From: Sycobia sp. Sy_11
Taxonomy: Eukaryota > Arthropoda > Insecta > Hymenoptera > Epichrysomallidae
Reading direction: 5' to 3'
NCBI GenBank assembly: GCA_018907035.1
Contig: JACCIC010000062.1
Span: 1,762,501 to 1,826,500, forward strand
DNA: 64,000 bases
Shown here: positions 49,530-62,712 of the stretch, in pieces
Layout: every line of letters starts with the position of its first letter
Numbering within the stretch: the first letter of the stretch is position 1
Translations under genes and position numbers: made by a program
Notes under the pieces: generated by a model
Database searches by the model: none
What the model was told of the DNA's origin: nothing
Seen by the model: the letters and a program-made list of their open reading frames with translations, nothing else

Positions 49530-49830
49530 GCCTTGACTACAAAAAACATCGTTCTTTCCAATATTAGAAAAAGTTGAGGAAATCTAACTAGAATCAAAAT
49601 AGAAAGCCTAACTATTTCCTTACTTTCTTACTATGTAGATTCCGCCTAGAGAAACGTGAGTTTTTCCAAAATAGGGAGAAGTTAAGGAAATCTAACTAAA
49701 ACCAAGATAGAAATCCTAATCATTTCCTTAAGTTTTCTGCTTGTAAAATTTTGACTATACAAAACACGCATTTCTTTCAAGAATCAATAAAAGATAAGGA
49801 AATCTGAATAAAGTCGAGAAAGTAATAATT
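49530..49830. repeat. Minisatellite, period about 110 bp
   Basis: Three diverged units, each marked by AGGAAATCTAACTA or AGGAAATCTGAATA (starts at 49577, 49685, 49797; offsets 108 and 112) and by TTTCCTTA...TTTCT further on. Confidence 0.7.
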
Positions 49831-49856
49831 AATATAAGATGATTATTAGATGATCG

Positions 49857-50150
49857 AAGGGAAATCTAACTCGGATCTGGCGAGATTTAGCTACATGAGG
49901 AAATCATCAGTAATACTGACTAGGATCTAGCCCGAACTAGGGATATGCCGAGTATATTTCTGCACGGGATATAGTATAACTAACGGGAACAGATTTAATA
50001 GAGTAATACATAGAATATTATGAAAATAGAATAGTTAAAGGGAAATACTACTCGGATCTAGCGAATTATTACGTATTTAAGGACATCAGCGGGATTGCTA
50101 ACTAGAATCTACCTTATACTGGGGATATGTCAAGGATATTTTACATGGGC
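49857..50150. repeat. Tandem duplication, period 181 bp
   Basis: AAGGGAAATCTAACTCGGATCTGGCGA at 49857 is repeated as AAGGGAAATACTACTCGGATCTAGCGA at 50038, with matching downstream landmarks (CTAACTAGAATCTA, GGGGATATG, ATGGG). Related words occur near 48866. Confidence 0.75.
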
Positions 50151-50156
50151 CCCTTT

Positions 50157-50597
50157 CTATTGGAGAAACGGCCAAGCTTTTCTATTATTCCTGCTTCTAA
50201 TAGCTAATATTGACACGTATCTCTGCCTCTTCACCGAATCAATTACGAATACGTCATTACTGCCATGTTCTCTTAACAATTGAAAGCTTGAGAAGGTTGA
50301 ATTAGAAACAAATAGAAAAAAGGGGTTGTTCTTCGACGTTAAGTACAACAAATTCAGTCGCGTATAACCAGGAGCCGTTGATGAGATTTCTAGGCAAAAC
50401 GAAAGCCACAAAATCTCCTCCTCCAGTCTCCCTCCGTCACCCCCAAATCTCGCCGAATGATCTAACGACCCGCCATAATAACCATTCTGCAAACCTCGAA
50501 ACACCGGATCGGCGCGGGCGAACGGGGTGCAACAATTTTCGCACGCGACTGCCGCGCCCAATACCCACTGCTCTACTCGTTCCACTTCTTTGTTCAT
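50157..50597 (-). other. Unassigned 146-codon open frame
   Basis: One of the longest frames not built from a microsatellite. The product includes NKEVERVEQWVLGAAVACEN and YLTSKNNPFFLF. The opposite strand is also open for part of this span. No motif, signal peptide or family recognised, and no intron structure can be inferred. Confidence 0.15.
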
Positions 50598-50679
50598 CCC
50601 CCCCCCCCATTGGTGGCCGCTCGGCAGTGCATACGTTCGGTTATTTAGATATGCAGATGACTAAAGATCCCTGTTCTCC

Positions 50680-50680
50680 A

Positions 50681-50718
<38 letters not shown>

Positions 50719-50784
50719 AACGCGTGCTCGCATCTCATATCTCTTTACACCTATGCAGAGTCTTTCTATATCTATCTGTGTATC

Positions 50785-50831
<47 letters not shown>
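50680..50831. repeat. (CT)n at 50680-50718 and (TA)n at 50787-50831
   Basis: Two arrays in a GC-balanced block that also has a C9 run followed by CATTGGTGG (inverted CCAAT, about 50607-50613). Confidence 0.94.
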
Positions 50832-50836
<5 letters not shown>

Positions 50837-51120
50837 CACCCGCAGAGTTGGCCCTTCGTGGAAAGGGCAGCGACTCATTGTCGTTCACCGTCGCGTTGCG
50901 AACAAAATTTGCATGTCGCCGCGTGCGGCGCGGTTCTTGCATATACAGGGGGTGCGAGAATGGGACAAAAAAGAAAAGGGAGGGAGGAAGCTTCGATTGG
51001 CTTAAAAACCTTTTTCTGACCCTTTCTTGCTTTCTCTCTTCTTTTTTCCAATACAGACGAGCTTCTGCTCTTGCCCAACCGGACAATTGCGAGCATGCGT
51101 GTGCCATTACATTCTCCCCC

Positions 51121-51121
51121 C

Positions 51122-51203
<82 letters not shown>

Positions 51204-51248
51204 CTATACATTGGCACAAAGTGAGCATCGTCGAACGTATTAGCACAC

Positions 51249-51300
<52 letters not shown>
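51121..51300. repeat. (CT)n-(GT)31 and (TA)24 arrays
   Basis: CT (51121-51139) joins GT (to 51201). After 50 bp of unique DNA a TA array follows (51252-51300). Confidence 0.96.
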
Positions 51301-51304
<4 letters not shown>

Positions 51305-51309
51305 TTTAG

Positions 51310-52070
51310 GAATAATGGATATGGATTTCTCAGTCGCGTAATTATTTTATTCACTAATAGTCACTCAAATATTTATTTGCAACATTTACCATACATTCAA
51401 ATTTACTTTTATATCAAGATCAATTTTATATTGTTATAAATAATAATAGAGATTTTATGAACTTAGAAATACTAATAAATACTTTTCTTCCATAATAGTA
51501 CTTTCTAGTGATGCTATAGGTATTTATTATTTTATAACATGTATTACATTCATTATATTAATAATGAGAATCGGAGAAAAAATGATTATGTATAAATGTT
51601 ATAAATATATACTTCACTGACATAGATTGATTTAATCTGATTTTAACTGGTTATACAATAAATGGATTGATTAATTGATAATAATTTACTCACTTATATA
51701 CATAAAAATTGTACGAATGATACGAAATAACGATTTAGGAGTGTCAGAACATATTATTTAATTATTTTTTATTTAGTATCTGGAAACAGAAAAATCACAT
51801 ACTTTCTTATATGTATAATACATTCGATACAATTGCAATACATAGTAAATAAAATTATTATACTTATCATAATCTGAAAGAAGATTTCCAATAATTTTAT
51901 ATATTTCCATAACAAAACAGACAAGGATACTACTTAAAAGTCAATTTAGACCCAATTAACTTTATGTTGGAGATGGGATTTACGTCGATTTCTATATCCC
52001 ATATTAGAAATTTTTAATTCTTTAAGCATATATTAGAGTTCAATGTGGATCGATACTTTTATTTTGACAT
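51310..52070. other. AT-rich non-coding stretch
   Basis: No feature recognised. Confidence 0.5.
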
Positions 52071-52082
52071 GGTTATCCAGAT

Positions 52083-52250
<168 letters not shown>

Positions 52251-52279
52251 GTTACTTCTTTCGAGTCACTCGCTGAAAT

Positions 52280-52765
52280 TTCCAGCAAATACTAATCACT
52301 CGACAGCTCCAATGAGAGTCGACTAGAGCGTACGGTTAAGAACGATCATTGAGAAATTCAGGGCCGCCTCGTTAAAGCTGCGGATCTCGTAAGTACTACC
52401 CACTCCCATTGGTTATTTTCCGCGAAACCGCGCATAATGCGCACCCACCAAACTGATGCATCACCGTTGAACCTTCCCATCAGCCCGGCTTACGCGTCCG
52501 CGTAGAAAGCACATCGGTGCAGAGGTGAACACCTAAATGTACGTTTATAACCCGCGCGCGCGCAAAAGACGAGTTGGGTCGAGCGGGAGGAAAGCCGGGG
52601 TCGTCTACAAAGAGTGAAAAAGGGAGAAGTCCTTACAGGGTCCCCGGCTCGTCAGCGGTTAATGTAACACTGGCGCGTGAGCGAGCGCTAACGCACGGTA
52701 GGAGCTTTGGAAGTGATTCCCGGTGATTTATCGACACCGCCACCCCAAAGAGCATAGGAGAGAAT

Positions 52766-52797
<32 letters not shown>

Positions 52798-53100
52798 GAG
52801 CGTCATTTTAAATTTGCATAGTCGTTTGCGCGTGTTCTACCATACCGCCGCGACCCCCTCTCGTCCTCGCCCTCTTGTGTTCTCCCTATGCGTGCATCAC
52901 GCGCTGCTTCTATAGATGCGGCACAACTCGCCCGCCGTATGCCCTATGTGTACTCATGCGTGTATATATATATATATATATATATAGTATATACTTAGGC
53001 CATGCGCGGGAGAGGCTCGTTAACGTGGACTCTGAATTAAGAAAGAATTATTCTCGGATCAATTTTCCAGACGGTCGTCGATTTTTTTCGGGTGGAAAGG
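52280..53100. promoter_or_regulatory. GC-rich island with inverted CCAAT and GA array
   Basis: GC/CpG-rich block with CCCATTGGTTATT (52406-52418), an inverted CCAAT box; GCGC-rich runs (52553-52563); a GA array (52766-52800); and a TA array (52961-52986). Promoter-like by composition only. Confidence 0.35.
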
Positions 53101-53109
53101 TATAAGGAT

Positions 53110-53690
53110 GCTTGATTACCGGACCCTCGATATGTCTTCCTCTTCCTCCTTGATCGGACCACATTAGTTCTTCTCGATGAAAGACAGAAATAGATAGATA
53201 GATTTTTTTGTTATTATATAATGTTATTATATAATATTATTATATATTTGTTTTACCTATTTATTTGTAGTTCAATTTACAAAGGGATTATAATAATACA
53301 TACAGTACAAACAATAAATTACTACATTAGATATATCGTCAATAAATAAATGTTTAGTATGAAATAATAAGAACATAATTACTATAATAACTACACGGTG
53401 AATCTACCTTATCAATATCACAATTAAGTAGCGTAGGTCATAAATAAACAAAAGTGAAAACAGAACAGTTAAAACACAAATATATTACTTAATAACGTAC
53501 TAATATAACTGAGCTTATTCATACAATTATATCAGTCAAATAGTTAAAAGAAAATATACTCGCATACTGACGTAGTAGTATATACTTAAAATTAGGCCTA
53601 TAAGGTAGAACACAGAATAAATAAACATATTTGAGGTGCTCAAACGCATCTTCGTTTGGCCAGGCTACTGGATTTTAAAGTGTTTTGGAT
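53110..53690. other. AT-rich non-coding stretch
   Basis: No feature beyond a short GATA repeat at 53190-53203. Confidence 0.5.
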
Positions 53691-53696
53691 GCATAC

Positions 53697-53721
53697 ACAC
53701 GCGCGCGTGCGCGCGCGCACG
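53697..53721. repeat. Self-complementary GC/GT alternating tract
   Basis: Alternating purine-pyrimidine tract of CA, CG and GT steps; a strong Z-DNA or cruciform candidate. Confidence 0.75.
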
Positions 53722-53729
53722 TATCTTTT

Positions 53730-54640
53730 TAGCGTAGCCGTGCACCTAGTACACCCATCCTCGATAAATTACTGCTCCTGGCTGTACCTTAAATTGTTTG
53801 TCTACTTGCTATATCACTTTTGATATATTTGTTATAACTCAATATTTAGTTGAAAGCGATATTTTTTATGCGAAAATCGAAAAGTTCTTTTCATGCGTAT
53901 GCATAAGATATACTTTATTATTAAAAATTAAATGTGTGCTTACATCGATACTTAAATATTACATGGATCAATGATTTCATGTATAAAAAATAGAGATTTA
54001 AGCAGCCAGACTGAATTATGTAAGGAAAGCCCAACATCTACAAAATGATCGTATTGCATGGGAAATCCATTGCCAAGTATACTCATCAGTCGATCCTACA
54101 ATGTCAGCGTGTCTTCTATAACTCTAATATAGACGAACCTCTCCTTGCGTTTCACGAAATCGTTGCGTTCGTCCCTAAATCGGCCCTAATTCAATAATTG
54201 AGCGCAACTCAAGCCGGATGTCCGTTAATCATCGTCCATATCCCAAATTACAGTAAAATGCGGGAGGTCCGGAGATCTGCTCAATACGAACGGTCCTTGA
54301 AACGATTTCAATTAATCCGAATAACTAACTCGTGATTCCCCGATTGCGATGAAGTTTAGGAAAGAGTGCTTCTAATACATCTTTGCTTTTTCCTACATCG
54401 TCGAAGCGGAAACGAGAGTATCGGGAAACCTATAATAGATGAACTCGAAACCAAATAGACCGTAATGCTGTTTCGAGCTTTTGTACGCAGATCTGAGCAC
54501 ATCTCTTGTACAACCATTGTACTTTATTTCATAGCCGAGAGATTTAGGTAATTGATAATTGAATTCGGCATCGAGCTGGCTTTGTATAAGGCATCTATGC
54601 TAGAAACCCGCACGCTTACCCGTATTGTGGATAGTGTATC
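53730..54640. other. GC-balanced unique stretch without gene call
   Basis: 54030-54640 has balanced composition and no microsatellite, unlike most of the window. Minus-strand frames are open for 25-45 codons at a time (for example around RNDFVKRKERFVYIRVIEDT near 54175) but are broken by stops. No family recognised. Confidence 0.25.
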
Positions 54641-54649
54641 CGAGGTTTA

Positions 54650-56100
54650 CGATAATCCTAAAAACTAATCTTTAAGGTATAAAAATCGCATTTATTTATT
54701 CTCGTCACGTCGAGAAGATTATTACTTTGACAAAATGACCATTTTCAACATTCTAACACGCAAGTATACAGAACGTGATATAAATCATACTTTAACTTAT
54801 TCAAATATTTAAAACATGAAACACGTACACTTAAAAAATCACATAAATCTTTTGAAAATTGCTCATAAAATTCTTTAATTTTCTATTATGGAGTTTGCTT
54901 CGTTTACAAGGCCTTACAGCTAGTATCCCCTTATTTATTCGCGGTCGAAAATTGTACAATTCGATTATAAGTATATAGAAGAAATTCTTGTTCGAGACGT
55001 TTCATTTGGCAACGATAAATCTTATATTTTAACATTACGTGAGGTGTAATATTTAAAAACATTTACATCGTTTAAATGATATATTTGTTAGAATCTGCGC
55101 ATTTTAAATGATTATTTTTATATAAATGTATAACAAGTCAAGTATAAAAAAAATTAAGATTTGTGACTCGTAATTTTAAATGCTTCGGAGATTTTAGAAA
55201 ATATTTGTTTTTACATTGTATAAAATGTGCAACAGATATTGAAAAAAAGATGAAAGAATTATCAGTTTTTATTAACCATGAAACAATTATTGCATCAAAA
55301 TTATTTGTAAAATAAAGTATACAAATTTTACATTTACAATTCAAGGAATACAAGTGCGTTTATAAAGTCTAGAATTGTTTATACATTTGTTTTTAAGAAG
55401 TGTGTGAAAATATTTTTTAATCTGAACTGACAGTTTTGTTATGAATTTCTTGCTATTTTTCAATTTATAGATAATAGTAAATATTTAACAGGAGCTAGCT
55501 GAGCTCTTGTTTTTTTCACCTATAATATACTGTTTAAAATATATAAATTAAAATTACACTTAAAATTAAAGCTTGCATTAAAGTCATAATTTTCATTTTT
55601 ATTTCTTGAAAGTCTCTGGTTTTCGAAGATTTAAAAGAAGAAAATTAGTATTTTTTTCACTGGAAGTGAGCAAAAAGACCGAAAGGAAAAAGATGTTTCT
55701 TGATAGGTAATCTTATAGAACCTTAACCAGTTTTAACACAAAACCTGTAATTTAAGTTTTCCCATTAAAATAAGTTAAGAACCCCCATAAATACCACCTC
55801 ATTTTCGATTTAATGCTCATATAGGTGTTTTTTCCTTATTTCCTTGGATTTATGAGGGCGATTACCGAACGAACGTCGTATAAAGATTTGATGAAAATAC
55901 AAAGAATTTTAAAAAAAGTAAGAAAAAATACGCGCTCTGCTGTATTGTTTGTTCAGCTCCGGTTTATTGTGATCCGCGCCGCGAGGAATCGAGAGAGTCA
56001 CTGTCAAGTCTCTTCCCCACGGAGTCGAAGTTAATTTTATTTATGAATTTTTATTTCATTACAACAGGACGGCATGATTCATCCTAATTCCTAGAGTGAT
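54650..56100. other. AT-rich non-coding stretch
   Basis: A 69-codon plus frame at 55825-56034 (MFFPYFLGFMRAITERTSYK...) includes an AAAGTAAGAAAA splice-donor-like site at about 55917-55928. No supporting exon was found. Confidence 0.35.
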
Positions 56101-56112
56101 TTGCAATTTCTG

Positions 56113-56115
<3 letters not shown>

Positions 56116-56171
<56 letters not shown>

Positions 56172-56180
56172 ATATATATA
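56116..56180. repeat. (TA)n microsatellite
   Basis: TA array with one CTATA step. Confidence 0.96.
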
Positions 56181-56559
56181 ATGCCTTTCTACATACAATG
56201 GATTTTTATTATTTTTATTGTAAAGCCCCGAGAGAGAAAGAGAGACGGCTTCTTTCTAGAGATATTCGGCCAGATAACGATCGATCCTTTCATATTTGAG
56301 AAGCTACGGATCTGAACAGAGTAATAATCGAATAATTACCCGCGATTGCTTCAGACAGACCAGAGAATCGTGAATATATTTCAACAATAGCATGTATATC
56401 TCATTGTAGAACGGGTAATATATAAAATACCGTTCGTTTTTTATTTCCTCTGTGTCTCGCATGAAAATGGTATAACTGATCCCCCCTCTCACTACTTACC
56501 TCTTTTTTTTCTCTTTCACGTATAATTATATTTGTTATAAAATCCCATATATAAATAAA

Positions 56560-56947
56560 TTTACGACACTCGCGTCCTCCTAAAGCCGCTTGTTTTGAAT
56601 ATCTCGGCTGGCGGCGGGAGCGACGTCTCTTCGACAATGGCACGTCGGTAATGATAGCCGTCGAAAGGAAATGAAAGACGAAGGAGAAGAGAAGGAAAAA
56701 AAGGAGGAAAGAATGAAGAAACGATAATTTCGTGGAAAACGAACGCATCCCTCTTCTCTCCCCTATATGAGATCGTGCGCGCGGCAACGAGACCGACGCG
56801 GACTCTCTTGGTTATTATTCGCTTTTTAATAACGTCAAATCGGCTCCTTTACGGGCTATCTTACTCTTTTCGAGTCGTGAAAAGTGATATACAACTGCCG
56901 TTCATTAAAAACACTTATGCGTCGTAAATAATAAAAATATGTATGTG

Positions 56948-56993
<46 letters not shown>

Positions 56994-57660
56994 TGTGCGT
57001 ATGTGTGCGCTGGCGCGCGCGTCTGCATGCGTGCGTTTGCATACGTGCACTTGCATGTGCAGCGAAACCGTCGTGCGCTTGCTGCACCTAAGTTGTGTGT
57101 GCGCGCGCGTGTGTTTAAATTTCTAAAAGAGTGTGCGTTCGCTCGCGCGCGGCGTTATGCGCACGTCTAAAAATGGAATAGCAAAGCATTATAACTCTCT
57201 CGTTAAAAGCGCAAAACGGAAAAGTATAATATATGCCCGTATACAAGCGCTTTCCATAAAACCCTCTTCTTCTTCCTCCTCCTTCCCATCTCCCCCCGCC
57301 CTGGACCCGGCCCTCGCAACTTGCCATTTAAACGTCATTAATAACAGGATGACTCTAAACTGCGTCGGCTCGCGGTCGGGGGAAGCACGCATTATGTTAT
57401 AGGCAGTAGAGGAGCGAGGGCTGGTGGCCACGGCTGCGCAGAGTCTCGATAAAAAGTATTAAAAGTCCAGAGGCGCGAGCCGAGGAGAAGAATGAGCCAA
57501 AGTACAGGCAAAGAATAAATCTCGGGCGCCGCTATACGATATGCAAAATTTTAGGTATAGGGATAAAAGGGAGGGGGCTTCGATTCGTCGCAGTAGCTTC
57601 GTTACGTCGATACCGAGATCCCTCGCTTTTCGTCGAAAACCCTCGCTTCCAGCTCTTTTC
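56560..57660. promoter_or_regulatory. GC-rich island with (GA)20
   Basis: GC/CpG-rich block with a GA array (56951-56990) and alternating GT/GC runs at 57008-57018 and 57095-57111. Many short frames on both strands, none recognised. Confidence 0.35.
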
Positions 57661-58011
57661 GCGTGCATATTAAAAAGCATTTCGTTTAGATATATAATAT
57701 AATATAATGTAAAAAATTCTATTATCGAATGCCAATAGGTGAGCATCGACGACTAAGCGCAGCATAAATCGGGCAAGGATTCAATTTGTGATACGACATA
57801 CTTACTGTCCGTTTATAATTACACTTGAGTCGCATAAAATATAATAATTCTGCCCGCGCAGAACCTTAAAAATGATCTAAAGAGGCTTAAATTATATATC
57901 GTAAATATAAAGGAAATGTTTGCTCAGGCTTTACGACATTCTTAAGTGACAAAATGTAAATCTGTACATTACCTTTTCTTTATAAAAATTATATAGAAGC
58001 ATATAATTCAC

Positions 58012-58012
<1 letters not shown>

Positions 58013-58067
<55 letters not shown>
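58013..58067. repeat. (TA)27 microsatellite
   Basis: Pure TA array. Confidence 0.96.
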
Positions 58068-58078
<11 letters not shown>

Positions 58079-58532
58079 CGTACACCGAGGGTATATTTCT
58101 TCAAAATGAAAATAAAGTAATGGTCATATGAGTCGGTAACGAATAGTTTGATGTATGCCAAGTCGAGCACGCATTAGATACATATTTGAGAGGAATGATC
58201 ATTTTGTATTGAATCTCCAAAGTCGTTGGATGGTTCTTGTAAATTGAGACATGAGTGATATATTACGATATCTCTAGGGACTAATACAACGCATCGTGTT
58301 TATAATACGGTTTGGCATTTCATTGCATACTTTTGCACATATTGCAAACGTTATAAAATAAGACTCAATTGTCAAGACCAATACCGATATTTGAGCCCTT
58401 TCTAATAGCACAATAGGGAAATGTATTCTAGTATGCTCGAATAACTCAATTATTTTCAACTCTATGTGCGCATATCTTCGTTTATTATCCTGCACTCTCG
58501 TATACTATCTCCGTTTTCTGTGAGAGTGGTAA

Positions 58533-58536
<4 letters not shown>

Positions 58537-58585
<49 letters not shown>
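58537..58585. repeat. (GA)24 microsatellite
   Basis: Pure GA array. Confidence 0.96.
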
Positions 58586-58587
<2 letters not shown>

Positions 58588-58589
58588 AC

Positions 58590-61500
58590 GCGAAATTTTC
58601 CATATACCGGAGGCATCAGCAACTATAGACGTATACCCACACTCCCAATGCTTGCGCCGATTGCGTAAGGGAACGGTGCGCGTTATAGGTCAGGAGATGC
58701 CGTGCGTATAAGATAGAGTGTACACCTGTAACTGTGTATTCAGTATTAACACTTATATTTACGCGAGATTGTCCGGTTGGCGTGCGTGCGTTCACTGCAT
58801 CTTGCTTCTACTTTAATCTACTGCATCTTTTTTCTCCTGCTCCTTCTATACAGATCGACAAGCAGATTAAATACTCTTTTGATTTAATTTGATTAATATA
58901 AAAATAATGCAAGAAATTTCAAATTGTTTACATTCTTTTCTTACTTTGGTGGAATTCTAATACAAAATTAAATTGCAAATTAATGTGTGTACAATTAAGA
59001 ATGGCCCTTCGGGATCGCCGCAGCACAGTTTATGATAGGATTATGCGTATTCAAATCTTCATAACTAATGGTACAGCATTTTCCAGGTTCTTCTCTTCTC
59101 AGGAATATTAACACCTGGTAATGTGTCGTAATCACACCGTAAGATGTAAGCAATGTTTCGTCTGAAAATCTGTTTGAAGTAAGTTTAGTCTTATTGTGCG
59201 CTCCGTGCTGTCTAAATCTTCGTTTCCTCTGCTGTTTTAATAAAGATACTATAAATTAACAGAATAGTGTTGGCCTATTCATTCCGTTTTCCAACACCCT
59301 TAAATATTCTATATACATCTTATAGAAGGGCGGACTATAGTTTAAAATTAATTCAAATTAATTGAAATATTGGCACTTTATAATGTCATGAAACGATTGT
59401 ATGACGTAAGATTTTATGTTTACAAATATGTTGCATCTAATTTAAAAGTTGAGTTTCAGGTTAAAGATAAGGATTATTTAATAAAAAATAAAAATAAATT
59501 TAACTGTCTGTGTTTTATTAATAAACCGCTAGAATGACTAATTTATTTCATGTGCACGTGAGTATAGTTAAATAAAAATGGATATACATCGAACTATGTA
59601 TAAGTGCTCGCACTGTCAAGAAATGAACGTGTTGCAATTATTTCTGCACGATTAAACCTATAAGTTCTTTTCGGTACAAACCATTTCAAATAGACACATT
59701 AATGAATCTTTACATACATTTGAAACTAAATTAGATAAGCATTATTTTACGGACCAAAGCTTAGCTCTATCAAACATGAATCTATATTGCTTAAGAACAT
59801 ATATTATTGATAAAGAACGAAAATTATAAGGGTCCTCGATAAATACAGGATGTGCAGATAACAATCACAGCCGTAATAGTATTTATAATAGGTATTACAG
59901 ACTTATACAGGTAATAAATATTACACAATAAATTTATGGATAAGATAAACGAATATTGATTTTAACGTACACAAAATGAAAAAAAACTTTATTAATCAAT
60001 AGATTCGTGCGCGCGCACGTCCTTACGAAGTATAGTGTTTAAGAGACGAAAACTGACAATAGACGTGAAAATTTTGGGCGACAGTCGAAGCATTACCGTA
60101 TGGGACAGGATGATCGAAAGGAAAATTTCGGTCTTCGGAAAGATTCGAGTAGATACGAATTAATGAAAGGACCGGGTTTCATGGCAATATCATCCGACTT
60201 CCATTCTAAGTGCAATAAAATGGAATATCTTGGAGCTTCGGAAAATAAAAAGTTGGTAGTTGGCGTTCGAAAGATCGCGACATAAAATTAGTTTTTTCAT
60301 CACTTTCATCATATTAAATTAGTTTCGAAAGAATAATGGTGTCAAGACGAATTTCTGCGAAATGATGCATTATTTACAATTATAAATACAAAAATGTCTT
60401 TATTATCATTCTTATGTCATGAATAAATAAACAATAGTCCAATATGTGTTGAAAAAATATTTAAATACGTAGAAAGAATGCAGATTGTAAATTCTCATTT
60501 TTGAAAAATTTTTTTTCCCTCGTTTGTACATGAACCTGGACGAATGCGAAAATGTATATATAAAAAAATTAATTTTTTTATTATGTATTTGTTATTTTTA
60601 ATATTATTTTTGTGAGGGAGTCGATTTACTGAAGTAAGGATGCTACTTATTTCGAATATAACTATATATTTATTAAATGATTACATACTCATGTATACAT
60701 ATATTATAAACACGCGCTCGAGAGCAAGCTCCGATGAAGACTAACTATATGTTTTCTCGCTTCCGATGATCGCAACACCTATCTTTCTTTCTGCTAACGC
60801 ACTTATACACTCTATAATTTATACGTAGAATATATATGCTGCATTCTTACATTTTTAATATTATTTTATATTACATTTTTAAATATTATTTATATTCAGC
60901 ATGATTTTTTATCTTATTTTTTAATTCATTTGTTGGGTTGTATAAGCTCTGCTGAAATAATGTAGCAAAAACTACTTGAGATCAAAGCAGCCCAAATATA
61001 CGTGAAGAACGCATTAGAGTTTCTGACAACTGCTGTTTGTAATGAGCGTCCGAACGGTTTTATTATAGTCAACGGTGCAGCTGTCTACGATAATCTGCGC
61101 TGCACATGTTTTACATACACCTTACGATTCTGTTCATTTTCCCATGTTCTGCGTGATAATATTTAATAATGCTTTACAAACGTGGATATTTCTTATATAT
61201 TTGATAGTTTAATGCCGTGCCCTCAGAGCTCTTATTTTTTTAATATCTAGTTTAATCGTACGAGGCTTAATCCAAGACCAAAGATCACATAATACAAAAA
61301 ATATATAATTTTATTGTGAGAACGAAATCTTGCTTTGAAATGGATGTTGTAAATTTTGTCATTGTATACACTTATAAAATAATAGAACTATTTAAGCTTA
61401 CTAAACGAAGTTAATAAATGGTAGAGTATGAAACGCTATATAAGTTTCTCAAACACATAATAAATTAAATTTGAAAAATTTGCTTGAGAAGACATTGTTT

Positions 61501-61650
61501 TTACGTTGACAATGGTCTTCCAGGCGATTAGGCCAAATATAAAGACTTCATTTTATAAGAAATATTCGAAGAAAAAAGGTATTTTTAAAATAAAATAAAA
61601 ATTTTCTTTTCTATCGTTTACAATAATAATGTCTTAATACAATAATAATG
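58590..61650. other. Mostly AT-rich stretch without gene call
   Basis: GC-balanced patches at 58590-58800 and 60030-60290. The latter carries a 61-codon plus frame (60100-60285) with GLRKDSSRYELMKGPGF; unrecognised. AATAAA at 59240-59245 is a common hexamer and is not taken as a polyadenylation site. Confidence 0.35.
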
Positions 61651-61766
61651 TATTAATAATAATGTATTATTACCATTATTCTATATCAGCGATAGAAGTC
61701 TACGATATATTTATATACAAAGCACGTGTAAATCATTACAGTTGTGCTTGTATCAATCGGCTGAGA

Positions 61767-61834
61767 CCAGGATTTAAACTCGTATCACTCACCAAGTTAC
61801 TAGTTCTTCGCTCTATCCATCCCGCCATCGTAGG
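61767..61834 (-). mobile_element. tRNA-like unit (SINE head or tRNA pseudogene)
   Basis: On the minus strand TGGCGGGATGG (61817-61827) matches the Pol III A box (TRGYnnAnnGG, one mismatch). GAGTTTAAATCCTGG (61767-61781) resembles a B box (GGTTCRANNCC). The 35-nt gap is close to that in real tRNAs (about 32). The T-arm and acceptor stems pair poorly, so an intact tRNA gene is excluded. A tRNA-derived SINE head fits best. Confidence 0.45.
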
Positions 61835-61950
61835 CCTCTTATTATTATTGTTGTTGTGGTTGTTGTTGTTATTGTTGCTGTTGTTATTGTTCTTGTTCTT
61901 GATATTGGTATTCTTATTTTTACTGTTAGTATTATTAATATTATTATTGT
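61835..61950. repeat. (TTG/TTA)n trinucleotide-rich array
   Basis: Imperfect TTR-type triplets (AAC/AAT on the minus strand), about 115 bp. It lies between the tRNA-like unit and the 3' side of the retroelement relic and could be a non-LTR tail. Confidence 0.85.
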
Positions 61951-62063
61951 TATAAAGTGCCAATAAAATTTTTTTTGGGATAGTGAGAAGTTAATGCAAC
62001 AATCGAATGGATTAACGTCCTAGCAATCATGAAAACTAGAATTACCGTTGGAACCAGCCGCAT

Positions 62064-62077
62064 GCAAGATTTGAACC
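62064..62077 (-). other. Isolated B-box-like motif
   Basis: GGTTCAAATCTTGC on the minus strand, with a pairable 5-bp T-arm (GTAGG/CTTGC including two wobbles). No convincing A box at the right distance. It may be part of a second tRNA-derived fragment in the retroelement's 3' region. Confidence 0.25.
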
Positions 62078-62237
62078 TACTAAACCCACTCTTCGACGTA
62101 CATGCAGATCGGGAACGGTTTATAAGAACATTACCCATGTGGGTTAGCTTTTTTCAAGTTTTCTTTTGTGATCTAGGATAGTCTTGCAAAACCAAGATAT
62201 CCTAGAATTTGTCTTCGGACTATCCAGCTAGATGATA

Positions 62238-62712
62238 CTATCTGGTCGAAAAGTCATACCAATGAAGTTCTCTTTCAAAATGATACGTCTCGCACTGAAA
62301 GAGGATATGAAGAGCATTGGCTCGAGGAGCCAAACAGTAGGTACAGATCGACTCCGTTACTTTCTCTATCTTATGAAGATAGAGCCCAAATCGGCCATGT
62401 ACTGATAGGAGCTGTGTGCGGTGGTAATTAACTTCTTTGATCGACCGTTGGATCCATGGCTCTATCTGACTAATCACACGAGCCGTCCATTGATCACAAG
62501 GATACTTATCGCAGTGCTTGTACCATTCCGTTATCGTAGTCGTTCTGGCCCGTTTGACCGTATCCATTCTATCGAAAATGTTTTTTTTCTGATAAACCAC
62601 CTTCTTTTCTTTTGACTGAAGATCAATGGGGATATCAGATGCAATAACCAGTATCTCCGATTCACAGATCGTAAGGCAGGAGTCGACGATGCATAATTCT
62701 TTTTTTATATTT
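62238..62712 (-). pseudogene. RT C-terminal domain with CCHC motif
   Basis: Open for about 158 codons from 62712 to 62238, the best-preserved part. It runs KTQNIKKELCIVDSC, ESEILVIASDIPIDLQSKEK, VYQKKNIFDR, ITEWYKHCDK, then QLLSVHGRFGLYLHKIEKV and CTYCLAPRANALHILFQC. The last is a C-x2-C-x8-H-x4-C zinc-like motif, and the Q-L-L-x-x-H-G-x-F-x-x-Y-L string is typical of R1/I-type elements. A frameshift at about 62720 separates it from the LYAAS segment. Confidence 0.88.

Noticed and set aside
50378..51019. 213-codon plus-strand frame
   Set aside because: Passes through both a CT array and a TA array, and competing frames overlap it on both strands.
54030..54640. Possible exon on the minus strand
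   Set aside because: Open for only 25-45 codons between stops, with no consistent frame or recognisable motif.
61736..61963. Asparagine-rich minus-strand frame
   Set aside because: Translation of the TTG/TTA triplet array. The C-terminal part is the tRNA-like sequence, not protein.
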